The position numbers were made by a program, and so were the translations under genes. Shown here in pieces: positions 57,076-64,000 of a DNA stretch of 64,000 nucleotides. Each line of letters opens with the position of its first letter. The first letter of the stretch is position 1. The DNA is taken from NCBI RefSeq assembly GCF_003150835.1, contig NZ_CP029479.1:1240001-1304000 (forward strand). Reading direction: 5' to 3'. The notes below the pieces were generated by a model, which saw nothing but the letters and a program-made list of their open reading frames with translations, was not told where the DNA came from and did no database searches. This stretch comes from Phenylobacterium parvum. Lineage in GTDB: Bacteria; Pseudomonadota; Alphaproteobacteria; Caulobacterales; Caulobacteraceae.

Positions 57076-57590
57076 CCAGCGAGGGCATTGTCCGGCTCGG
57101 GGACCTGGCTGCAGGGCCGGTGCGCCGCAAATGGATCCCGGACGAGGCCGTTCGCGCGGCCTTGGCCGCCCGCTTGGGCGTGAGAGCCCTGCCTGCGCTT
57201 GAGGCCGAGCTGGAAGTCCGGTCCTGGATGGACGGCTGCGAGGTGAGTGGACGTTTCCGGGCCCGGGTCACCCAGGTCTGCGGCGTGACCCTGGAGCCCT
57301 TTGACCAGCCTGCGAACGGCGACATCGAACTGAGGCTGGTTCCAGAGGGGAGCCCGAACCTGCCGGAAGATCCCGCCGCCGGAGAGGTGGAGATCTCCCT
57401 GGAGTCCCCGGACCCGCCCGAGCCCCTCGAAGGCGACGCGGTCGACCTGCACGCCCTGGTGGAAGAGCACCTGGCCCTGGAGATCGATCCGTTTCCCAGG
57501 CGGCCGGACGCTGTCTTCGACTGGGCGCCGGAGGCGCGGGAGGACTCGCCCTTCGCCGCCCTCAGGGCGCTGAAGCCACCCAATACGTGA
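57072..57590 (+). CDS. DUF177 (YceD-like) family protein
   Basis: 172 residues, start overlapping the previous stop. The YceD pattern is FRARVTQVCGVTLEPFDQPANGDIEL with a single conserved Cys, and a C-terminal acidic segment DLHALVEEHLALEIDPFPRRP. Homologues act in 23S rRNA processing in plants and sit upstream of rpmF or plsX in bacteria. Here plsX follows directly and rpmF is absent, as is usual in this order. Confidence 0.9.
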   Translation: MTSEGIVRLGDLAAGPVRRKWIPDEAVRAALAARLGVRALPALEAELEVRSWMDGCEVSGRFRARVTQVCGVTLEPFDQPANGDIELRLVPEGSPNLPEDPAAGEVEISLESPDPPEPLEGDAVDLHALVEEHLALEIDPFPRRPDAVFDWAPEAREDSPFAALRALKPPNT

Positions 57591-57671
57591 GCCAGTGCCT
57601 CGGCTCGGTTTGCATGGCCCCCTTCGGGCTGTATCGTTGATCATTGGGCATGTGAGGTCAGGCTGAGTCTT

Positions 57672-58706
57672 TTGTCGGGTTCCAAAGTCATTTCGATCGA
57701 CGCCATGGGCGGCGATCACGGGGTTTCCGCCACCGTGCCCGGCCTGGCCCTGGCCCTGAAGCACCTGCCGGGTGATCTGCGCTTCCTCCTGCATGGCGAT
57801 CAGGCGCAGATCGGCCCGGAGCTGGCCCGGAACGCCGAGCTCGCAGGGCGCAGCGAGGTGCGCCACACGGACAAGGTCATTTCCTCGGACGAGAAGCCCG
57901 CCAATGCGGTGCGTCGCGGCAAGGGCGCCTCCATGTGGAACGCCGTGGAGTCCGTGAAGGCCGGAGAGGCCGCCGCGGCGGTGTCCAGCGGCAGCACGGG
58001 CAGCCTTATGGCGATCGCACGGCTGGTCCTGAGGATGGCCGTGCCCATGGAACGCCCGCCCCTGGTCGTGCCCTGGCCGGGCCTGAAGGGCGTGACGACC
58101 TTCCTGGACGCCGGGGCCAACATCGAGTGCGACGCAGAGCGGCTGGTCGAGTTCGCCATCCTGGGTGAGGCCTATCACCGGGTCGCCTACGGGGTCGCCC
58201 GGCCCCGGGTCGGCCTTCTGAATGTCGGCTCCGAGGACATGAAGGGCCATGAGGCGGTGCAGCAGGCCCACGCCATCCTGAAGAGCGGGCGGCTGGACCT
58301 GGACTATCACGGGTTTGTCGAGGGCGATGACCTGTCGGCCAACCTCGTCGACGTGGTCGCCACGGACGGTTTCACCGGCAATGTGGCCCTCAAGACCGGC
58401 GAGGGCTCGGCCCGCTACATCACCGAGGAGCTGCGCGCCGCCCTGACTTCCAGCCTGCCGGCCAAGATCGCCGCCCTGCTGGCGCGGCCGGCCCTTCGGC
58501 GCTTCAAGGCCCGCATCACGCCCACGCCCGCGGCGCCCCTGCTCGGTCTGAGCGGGCTGGTGGTGAAGTGCCATGGCGGCGCGGACGCCAAGGACTTCGG
58601 TCGCTCGGTCGGCCTGGCTGCGGAACTGGCGGCCAGCGACCTGATGAGCCAGATTGAGCGGAACATGTCGCGCCTTGGCGCCCCGCCTGAAGGAGCTCCC
58701 GCGTGA
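57672..58706 (+). CDS. plsX: phosphate acyltransferase PlsX
   Basis: Converts acyl-ACP to acyl-phosphate, starting phospholipid synthesis with PlsY. 344 residues with an unusual TTG start (57672); the first in-frame ATG falls inside the conserved VISIDAMGGDHG, so TTG is required. Other marks: SSGSTGSLMAIARL, LLNVGSEDMKGHEAVQQAH, VATDGFTGNVALKTGEG. GTGA overlap with fabH. Confidence 0.95.
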   Translation: MSGSKVISIDAMGGDHGVSATVPGLALALKHLPGDLRFLLHGDQAQIGPELARNAELAGRSEVRHTDKVISSDEKPANAVRRGKGASMWNAVESVKAGEAAAAVSSGSTGSLMAIARLVLRMAVPMERPPLVVPWPGLKGVTTFLDAGANIECDAERLVEFAILGEAYHRVAYGVARPRVGLLNVGSEDMKGHEAVQQAHAILKSGRLDLDYHGFVEGDDLSANLVDVVATDGFTGNVALKTGEGSARYITEELRAALTSSLPAKIAALLARPALRRFKARITPTPAAPLLGLSGLVVKCHGGADAKDFGRSVGLAAELAASDLMSQIERNMSRLGAPPEGAPA

Positions 58707-59674
58707 TCCGGAGCGTGGTGACAGGTGTCGGCGGCTATCTCCCGGACGAGGTGCTGACCAACGCTGACCTCGCCAAGTTCGTCGACACCTCGGACGAATG
58801 GATTCAGGAGCGGACGGGCATCCGGCAGAGGCACAGGGCGGCTCCGGACCAGGCGGTCTCGGACCTGGCGGTCGAAGCGGCGCGCCGGGCCCTGGAGGCG
58901 GCGGGGCGGACTCCGGCCGACGTGGACCTGATCATCGTCGCCACGACGACCCCCGACCTGACATTTCCGGCCGTGGCGACCATCGTCCAGCGCAAGCTGG
59001 GGGCGCCGGTCGGCATCGCCTTCGACGTGCAGGCCGTGTGCTCGGGCTTTGTCTTCGCCCTGTCGACCGCCGACGGCTTCACGGCGCGGGGGCGCTCGAA
59101 GTGCGCCCTGGTGATCGGCGCCGAGACCATGACCCGGCTCATGGACTGGAGCGACCGGGGCACCTGCGTCCTGTTCGGCGACGGAGCGGGCGCCGTGGTG
59201 CTGGAACCGGGCGAGGGCAGGGGAGACGCCAGCGACCGTGGCCTGCTCGGCTTCGCCCTGAGGGCGGACGGGACCAAGCAGGACATGCTGTATGTGGATG
59301 GCGGGGTCTCGACCAATGGCCAGGTCGGCCACCTGCGCATGCAGGGCAACCAGGTCTTCAAGCACGCGGTCATCAACATCTCCGAGGCCGTGACCGCGGC
59401 GGCGGAGGACGCCGGGATCCAGATCGCCGATGTCGACTGGTTCATCCCGCACCAGGCCAACCAGCGCATCCTGAACGGGGTCGCCAGCCGGCTGGGCCTG
59501 GACGAGGCCAAGGTGATCTCGACGGTCGCAGAGCACGCCAACACCTCGGCGGCTTCCATTCCCCTGGCCATGGCCCAGGGGATCGCCGACGGCCGGATCC
59601 GCCGTGGAGACCTCCTCATCATGGAGGCCATGGGCGGCGGCCTGACCTGGGGCGCCTGCACCCTGCGGCTCTGA
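58703..59674 (+). CDS. fabH: 3-oxoacyl-ACP synthase III FabH
   Basis: Condenses acetyl-CoA with malonyl-ACP to begin fatty-acid synthesis. 323 residues, GTG start. The catalytic triad is present: Cys in VQAVCSGFVFAL, His in DWFIPHQANQRIL and Asn in AEHANTSAASIPLAM. SDEWIQERTGIRQRH and MEAMGGGLTWGA are standard. plsX-fabH-ihfA-merR is a conserved alphaproteobacterial cluster. Confidence 0.96.
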   Translation: MIRSVVTGVGGYLPDEVLTNADLAKFVDTSDEWIQERTGIRQRHRAAPDQAVSDLAVEAARRALEAAGRTPADVDLIIVATTTPDLTFPAVATIVQRKLGAPVGIAFDVQAVCSGFVFALSTADGFTARGRSKCALVIGAETMTRLMDWSDRGTCVLFGDGAGAVVLEPGEGRGDASDRGLLGFALRADGTKQDMLYVDGGVSTNGQVGHLRMQGNQVFKHAVINISEAVTAAAEDAGIQIADVDWFIPHQANQRILNGVASRLGLDEAKVISTVAEHANTSAASIPLAMAQGIADGRIRRGDLLIMEAMGGGLTWGACTLRL

Positions 59675-59785
59675 CCCCCACGCGTCGTTAACATCGGGCT
59701 TGATGGGCCTGACTTGAAAGGCTTATCTGGCGGCTGACCGGCAGCGGCCGGCGTGGCGACTCAACCCCTCGCAGGAACCCAGGCC

Positions 59786-60088
59786 ATGAACGGCTCTACA
59801 GTCACCCGTGCGGACCTCGCCGAGGCGGTCCATGAAGAGGTCGGCCTGACCCGCCAGGACTGCGCCGAGCTGGTCGAGCGCACGCTGGAACTGACCGCCC
59901 AGGCCCTCGAGCGCGGCGAGCAGGTGAAGCTGTCGGGCTTCGGCGTCTTCCAGGTCCGCGCCAAGCGGGCCCGCATGGGCCGCAATCCCAAGACCGGCGA
60001 GCCCGCGGCCATCGAGCCACGGCGGGTGATCGGTTTCCGCGCCAGCCAGGTGATGAAGGCGCGGATCGACCGCGCCCTCTCGAAGTAG
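59786..60088 (+). CDS. ihfA: integration host factor subunit alpha
   Basis: DNA-bending HU/IHF-family protein. From ATG 59786 (MNGSTVTRADLAEAVHEEVG) it has 100 residues, the normal IhfA length; the GTG at 59753 adds an extra 11. KLSGFGVFQVRAKRARMGRNPKTGE contains the intercalating Pro-containing arm (RNPKTG). Three bp before the MerR-type gene. Confidence 0.94.
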   Translation: MNGSTVTRADLAEAVHEEVGLTRQDCAELVERTLELTAQALERGEQVKLSGFGVFQVRAKRARMGRNPKTGEPAAIEPRRVIGFRASQVMKARIDRALSK

Positions 60089-60091
60089 GCC

Positions 60092-60553
60092 GTGGCCAAG
60101 GGCCCCGACGCCTTCCGGACCATTTCCGAGGCCGCCGACGAGGTGGGCGTCGCCCCGCATGTCCTGAGGTTCTGGGAGACGCGGTTCTCGGTCATCCGTC
60201 CCATGAAGCGCGCCGGCGGGCGCAGGTTCTATCGCCCCCAGGACGTCGCCCTCCTGAAGTCCCTCCGGGTGCTTCTCCATGACCGGGGGCTTTCGATCCG
60301 GGAGGTCCAGCAACTCGCCCGCGTCGAAGGGGTCCGGGCGCTGGTCAGCCGAGCGGAGAGCGGCCCAGAGTCCGTTCCCGAGCAGGTTCCCGCCGCCTCC
60401 GTCATCGTCCCGGAGCCAGCCCATCTGGTGGCTGCGCCATCTCCTGCTCCAGCGCCGTCAGGCCCGGATGACGAAGGCCTGCGGCGCCTGGCCGCGGCCC
60501 GGGATGATCTCATTGCGGTGAAGCGGCGGCTCGACGCCCTGCTGTCGACCTGA
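60092..60553 (+). CDS. MerR-family transcriptional regulator
   Basis: 153 residues, GTG start, 3 bp after ihfA. The N-terminal winged helix is FRTISEAADEVGVAPHVLRFWETRF with KRAGGRRFYRPQDVALL, then LLHDRGLSIREVQQLARVEG. The C-terminal half is Pro/Ala-rich with no Cys cluster or known ligand domain. It belongs to the small MerR proteins that always follow ihfA in alphaproteobacteria; target unknown. Confidence 0.9.
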   Translation: MAKGPDAFRTISEAADEVGVAPHVLRFWETRFSVIRPMKRAGGRRFYRPQDVALLKSLRVLLHDRGLSIREVQQLARVEGVRALVSRAESGPESVPEQVPAASVIVPEPAHLVAAPSPAPAPSGPDDEGLRRLAAARDDLIAVKRRLDALLST

Positions 60554-60609
60554 CGTCGAAAAGGCTTGCCCGTCGGGCGCAAGCCGCTAGAAGGACCGCT
60601 CGCCGATGT

Positions 60610-60686
<77 letters not shown>

Positions 60687-60691
60687 TCGGC

Positions 60692-60889
60692 CTAACGGCC
60701 CCTGTTCATCCAGGTCATCAGGGGCAGGATCGGCAGACCCCAGCCCACCCCCGCCACGGCGAAGAAGACCAGCTTGATCCGCATGTCGTCCGGCAGGCGA
60801 TCCGCGATGGCGGTCGCCGCCCAGATGTACCCGGCCAGGAAAACGAGGATCGCCACCGATCCAATAAAGCTTCGAAGCGTCGGCTGCAT
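60692..60889 (-). CDS. DUF2842 small membrane protein
   Basis: 65 residues with two predicted transmembrane helices (FIGSVAILVFLAGYIWAATAI and IKLVFFAVAGVGWGLPILPL) separated by ADRLPDDMR. The pattern matches the alphaproteobacterial DUF2842 family, whose function is unknown. It ends 6 bp after the tRNA and is divergent from ctaA. Confidence 0.82.
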   Translation of the reverse strand: MQPTLRSFIGSVAILVFLAGYIWAATAIADRLPDDMRIKLVFFAVAGVGWGLPILPLMTWMNRGR

Positions 60890-60966
60890 GGTCAGGATAT
60901 AGCCTGAGGCGACGACTTCGTCATCGAAAGATGGACGAACGACGCAGCCGGGGCTAGCAGGGCGCC

Positions 60967-61998
60967 ATGAACGCGCTCACTCCTCCTGATCGTTCCCGTC
61001 CCGTCGCCATCTGGCTCTTCTGCGTGGCCGCCCTGGTGCTGGCCATGGTCATCGTAGGCGGCGCCACCCGCCTGACCGGCTCAGGCCTGTCGATCACGGA
61101 GTGGCGCCCTGTGACAGGGGCGCTTCCGCCCCTGAGCGACGCCCACTGGGCCCAGGAGTTCCAGAAGTATCGGGAAATCCCGCAGTACCAGCAGGTCAAC
61201 CGCGGCATGTCGCTGGAGGCCTTCAAGTTCATCTACTGGTGGGAATGGGGTCATCGGTTCCTCGGCCGCCTGGTCGGCCTGGTCTTTGCGCTTCCGTTCG
61301 CGGTTTTCCTTTTCCGTCGGCAGATCCCCCAGCGGCTTGTCGGGCGTTGCTGGGCCCTTTTCGCCCTCGGCGGCCTCCAGGGCGCCATCGGCTGGTGGAT
61401 GGTGGCCAGCGGCCTGAGCGAGCGTGTGTCGGTGGCGCCGGAGCGCCTGATGACGCACCTCGGCATGGCCTTCTTCCTGTTGGCTGCACTTTTCTGGACC
61501 GGGCTGGAGGCCTGGAACGGCCCCTCGCGGCGTCATGCGCGGGGCGCCTGGCCTCGGCTGGCCCTGGGCCTCGCCGTCCTGGTCTACTTCCAGATCCTGC
61601 TGGGCGCCCTGGTGGCGGGGAACGATGCTGGCTATGTCCTGACGGACTGGCCCCTGATGGGGGGGCGCTGGTTCCCGGAGGACTACGCCGGACCGGGGGT
61701 GTGGGCGACGCTGGCCCACTCGATTCCGGCCGTCCAGTTCAACCACCGGATCGGCGCCTACGTGCTCTGCGCCTGTGCGGTCGCCCTGGTCTTCGCCTGC
61801 GTCCGTTCGATGCGCGCGCCCGTGGGCGTGCGCAGGGTGGGCTTGGCCCTTGGCCTGTCAATCTTCTGCCAGGCCGGTCTTGGGATCTGGACCCTGGTCT
61901 CCGCCACGCCGCTTTCGCTGGGCCTTGCGCACCAGGCAGCGGCGGCAGGCGTCCTGGGCCTCGCCACGGCGTTTCTTTGGACGGCGCGCCGCGCCTGA
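60967..61998 (+). CDS. ctaA: haem A synthase CtaA (COX15 family)
   Basis: Oxidises haem O to haem A for aa3-type cytochrome oxidase. 343 residues, about eight transmembrane helices. Family marks: VIVGGATRLTGSGLSITEWRPVTG, EFQKYREIPQYQQVNRGMSLEAFKFIYWWEWGHRF, QGAIGWWMVASGL, VQFNHRIGAY and LAHQAAAAGVLG, which contain the haem-ligand histidines. Supports an aa3 oxidase in the organism. Confidence 0.95.
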   Translation: MNALTPPDRSRPVAIWLFCVAALVLAMVIVGGATRLTGSGLSITEWRPVTGALPPLSDAHWAQEFQKYREIPQYQQVNRGMSLEAFKFIYWWEWGHRFLGRLVGLVFALPFAVFLFRRQIPQRLVGRCWALFALGGLQGAIGWWMVASGLSERVSVAPERLMTHLGMAFFLLAALFWTGLEAWNGPSRRHARGAWPRLALGLAVLVYFQILLGALVAGNDAGYVLTDWPLMGGRWFPEDYAGPGVWATLAHSIPAVQFNHRIGAYVLCACAVALVFACVRSMRAPVGVRRVGLALGLSIFCQAGLGIWTLVSATPLSLGLAHQAAAAGVLGLATAFLWTARRA

Positions 61999-62012
61999 TT
62001 TGGTATCATGTT

Positions 62013-62099
62013 ACCTGAAGTTTTTTCATTCGATTTTTCAGGTGTTTAGCGGAAACTCACCGCATGTGAGTTGACAGGGAAAGGGGCCGCGTCGTATCC
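62013..62099 (+). promoter_or_regulatory. rplM-rpsI promoter region with two inverted repeats
   Basis: ACCTGAA (62013-62019) / TTCAGGT (62037-62043) form a 7-bp inverted repeat with an AT-rich centre. AACTCAC-CGCAT-GTGAGTT (62054-62072) is a perfect 7-bp inverted repeat that overlaps a perfect -35 TTGACA (62071-62076); a weaker GTATCC -10 lies 17 bp on (62094-62099). The second repeat is placed like a repressor operator. Upstream repeat may be the ctaA terminator. Confidence 0.45.
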
Positions 62100-62150
62100 G
62101 CGCGCCTCACCCCGGGCTCCGGCCCGAGCGCAACCAATGGACCCGTTCCC

Positions 62151-62624
62151 ATGCTGAAGACGACGGCTTCGCTGAAGCCCGCCGACGTCGAGAAGAAGTG
62201 GATCGTGATCGATGCAGAGAACGCCGTTGTCGGCCGCCTCGCATCCTTCATCGCCAATCGTCTCCGCGGCAAGCATCGCCCCGACTACACGCCGCACGTC
62301 GACTGCGGCGACTTCGTGGTCGTGATCAACGCCGACAAGGTGAAGCTGACGGGGCGCAAGCTCCAGCAGAAGACCTACTACTGGCACACCGGCCATCCCG
62401 GCGGGATCAAGGAGCGGACCGCGGACAAGATCCTCGGCGGCCGCTTCCCCGAGCGCGTCCTCGAAAAGGCCGTGGAGCGCATGCTGCCCAAGGAGAGCCC
62501 CCTGGCCCGGAAGCAGATGACGCACCTGCGCATCTACGCCAGCGCGGATCATCCCCACGCCGCCCAGAACCCGGAGACCGTGGTCTTCGGCGACATGAAC
62601 GCCAAGAACGTGCGGACCAAGTAA
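62151..62624 (+). CDS. rplM: 50S ribosomal protein L13
   Basis: 157 residues. [58 protein letters not shown] segments and [19 protein letters not shown] identify L13. The first gene of the rplM-rpsI operon; rpsI begins 4 bp later. Confidence 0.98.
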   Translation: MLKTTASLKPADVEKKWIVIDAENAVVGRLASFIANRLRGKHRPDYTPHVDCGDFVVVINADKVKLTGRKLQQKTYYWHTGHPGGIKERTADKILGGRFPERVLEKAVERMLPKESPLARKQMTHLRIYASADHPHAAQNPETVVFGDMNAKNVRTK

Positions 62625-62628
62625 GCCG

Positions 62629-63114
62629 ATGACCGACGCTCCCGCTCCCACAGGCTTCGACGCCCTGCAAAGCCTCTCCACCCAGGCCGCCCCTCAGGCG
62701 GTCGTCCACGAACGCAAGATTGACGCCCAGGGCCGCGCCTACGCGACCGGCAAGCGCAAGAACGCCGTGGCCCGCGTCTGGATCAAGCCCGGTAAGGGCC
62801 AGATCACCATCAACGGTCGCGACCAGGAGGTCTACTTCGCCCGCCCGGTCCTGCGCATGATGATCGCCCAGCCGCTGGAGGTTTCTGACCGCTCCGGCCA
62901 ATTCGACGTGGTCGTCTCGGTCGCCGGCTCGGGCCTCTCCGGCCAGGCCGGTGCGATCCGCCACGGCATCTCCAAGGCCCTGACCTATTTCGAGCCCGAG
63001 CTTCGTTCGGTGCTGAAGCCGCACGGCTTCCTCACCCGCGACAGCCGCGTGGTCGAGCGCAAGAAGTACGGCAAGGCCAAGGCCCGCCGCAGCTTCCAGT
63101 TCTCGAAGCGCTAA
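62629..63114 (+). CDS. rpsI: 30S ribosomal protein S9
   Basis: 161 residues. It has an N-terminal extension of about 35 residues before the core ([21 protein letters not shown]), common in alphaproteobacteria, and a C-terminal [17 protein letters not shown] tail that contacts the ribosomal P-site. Followed by a strong terminator. Confidence 0.98.
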   Translation: MTDAPAPTGFDALQSLSTQAAPQAVVHERKIDAQGRAYATGKRKNAVARVWIKPGKGQITINGRDQEVYFARPVLRMMIAQPLEVSDRSGQFDVVVSVAGSGLSGQAGAIRHGISKALTYFEPELRSVLKPHGFLTRDSRVVERKKYGKAKARRSFQFSKR

Positions 63115-63144
63115 GGTCTTTCCGCCCACATGGGCGAGGCTTCC

Positions 63145-63178
63145 AGGGGCCGTCCGAAAGGGCGGCCCCTTTGCTTTT
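63145..63178 (+). terminator. intrinsic terminator after rpsI
   Basis: 11-bp stem AGGGGCCGTCC (63145-63155) / GGGCGGCCCCT (63160-63170), one G-T pair, GAAA tetraloop, followed by TTGCTTTT. Confidence 0.85.
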
Positions 63179-63221
63179 CAGGAAAGCAGCGCCAACTCGG
63201 CAGGGAGATGGAGGCCGGATC

Positions 63222-63713
63222 ATGATCAGGACGGAACGCCTTGTCCTGCGATTGCCGCAACTGTCGGACCTGGAGGACATCCACGCCCTCTTCGCCGATG
63301 GCGACGCCCTGACATATTGGTCCTCGGGGCCGCACCCTTCCCTCGAAGCCACGCGGGAGTGGCTACAGCCCCTGCTGGAGGATCCCGCCTCGGCGGAGTT
63401 CGACTTCTTCATCGAGATGGGGGGCAGGATCGTCGGCAAGATGGGATGCTGGCGACCGCCTGAGGTCGGTTTCATTCTGATCAGGGACGTCTGGGGCCAG
63501 GGGATCGCTCGGGAGGCGCTGGAGGGACTGATTGACTTCATGCGACGGCGGCGCGTTTGCGACCACCTGTGGGCGGACGTGGATCCGCGGAATGTGCGAT
63601 CGAAGCGGCTGCTCGAGGCCTGCGGGTTCCGGTTCGTAAGGTCGGAGCGAAACACCATCGAGACCCATATCGGCTGGTGCGACAGCGACTATTTCCGGCT
63701 CGACCTGACCTGA
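63222..63713 (+). CDS. GNAT family N-acetyltransferase
   Basis: 163 residues from ATG 63222 with GGAGG upstream; a TTG at 63171 would extend it into the rpsI terminator and is rejected. RimJ/RimL-like pattern: RTERLVLRLPQLSDLEDIHALFAD, the acetyl-CoA region VGFILIRDVWGQGIAREALEGLIDF, and VDPRNVRSKRLLEACGFRFV. Acceptor unknown. Lies between rpsI and argC. Confidence 0.88.
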   Translation: MIRTERLVLRLPQLSDLEDIHALFADGDALTYWSSGPHPSLEATREWLQPLLEDPASAEFDFFIEMGGRIVGKMGCWRPPEVGFILIRDVWGQGIAREALEGLIDFMRRRRVCDHLWADVDPRNVRSKRLLEACGFRFVRSERNTIETHIGWCDSDYFRLDLT

Positions 63714-63857
63714 CGCTCCCTCTCCGGGCGCTGGGGGCGTGCTCTCCTGTGGCGTTCCGCCCGGGAATGGCGTAGCGCGTCATTTCTCCCTTTCCCGTGT
63801 GCGGTCCCCTGGGTGACGGCTCCCGGTCCTGGGGTTCCTGTCCGGGGTTTGAGCACC

Positions 63858-64000
63858 ATGGTCCCTACAGTCTTCATCGACGGCGAAGCCGGAACGACCG
63901 GCCTGCAGATCCGCGAGCGGCTGGAGCGCCGCAACGACCTGTCCCTGCTGTCCATTGACCCGGCGCGCCGCAAGGATCCGGAGGCGCGGCGAGAGCTCCT
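63858..64000 (+). CDS. argC: N-acetyl-gamma-glutamyl-phosphate reductase ArgC, type 2 (3' end outside window)
   Basis: Only 47 codons are visible. The start [20 protein letters not shown] is the NADP-binding opening (GxAGTTG) of the short type 2 ArgC family, third step of arginine synthesis. The reading frame runs off the right edge. rpsI followed by argC is a recurrent alphaproteobacterial order, which supports the call. Confidence 0.9.
   Translation, partial: MVPTVFIDGEAGTTGLQIRERLERRNDLSLLSIDPARRKDPEARREL

Overview
The window looks like chromosome from a high-GC alphaproteobacterium, most likely Caulobacteraceae (Caulobacter/Phenylobacterium-like). Support: GC near 68% in housekeeping genes (68% in one line counted by hand), a Shemin-type 5-aminolevulinate synthase (hemA), a DnaA-related HdaA gene next to ppk and ppx, CtaA heme A synthase, DUF2842 and DUF177 proteins, ihfA with a MerR-type regulator, and a CtrA-like box beside motB. 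The genus is inference; no rRNA gene is present. Gene density is very high and many neighbours share ATGA/GTGA stop-start overlaps.

Layout. 1-7754 (minus): an envelope operon lptF-lptG-lptD-surA-pdxA-rsmA. 7902-10116 (plus): pepA-holC-small I78-like lipoprotein, then a decayed glyoxalase-family gene, an ABC-F ATPase (minus) and ndk. 12891-16053: acyl-CoA dehydrogenase, a class III CoA-transferase resembling 2-methylfumaryl-CoA isomerase, and a crotonase. 16056-25579: purM, rnd, a 2-hydroxyacid dehydrogenase, ppx-ppk-hdaA, bpt and motB. 25655-27027: a 3-hydroxyisobutyrate-dehydrogenase-like gene and a GNAT gene.

27031-35554 is the accessory island and the best candidate for an unusual system: a GIY-YIG/DUF4357 protein facing away from a tightly overlapped operon of SNF2-type helicase, type III-like DNA methyltransferase (Mod) and type III-like restriction subunit (Res). 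The middle of Mod drops to about 38% GC, and an 8-bp direct repeat (GGGGTAGG) lies at both island edges.

35564-46724: hemB, a valine-degradation operon, hemA with a FixK/FNR-like box, glyA, then nrdR-ribD(reductase only)-ribE-ribH-nusB-thiL and an exported protein. 46951-55812: a proton-pumping pyrophosphatase and a 2216-residue filamentous-haemagglutinin-like exoprotein built from two repeat families. 55966-64000: bamE, a cytochrome bc1 assembly chaperone, DUF177, plsX-fabH-ihfA-merR, tRNA-Pro(GGG), DUF2842, ctaA, rplM-rpsI, a GNAT gene and the start of argC.

Functional themes are outer-membrane assembly (Lpt, SurA, BamE), haem and respiration (HemA, HemB, CtaA, bc1 chaperone, FixK-like box), polyphosphate/pyrophosphate metabolism (Ppk, Ppx, HppA), branched-chain acyl-CoA catabolism, and one mobile-looking restriction/helicase defence module.
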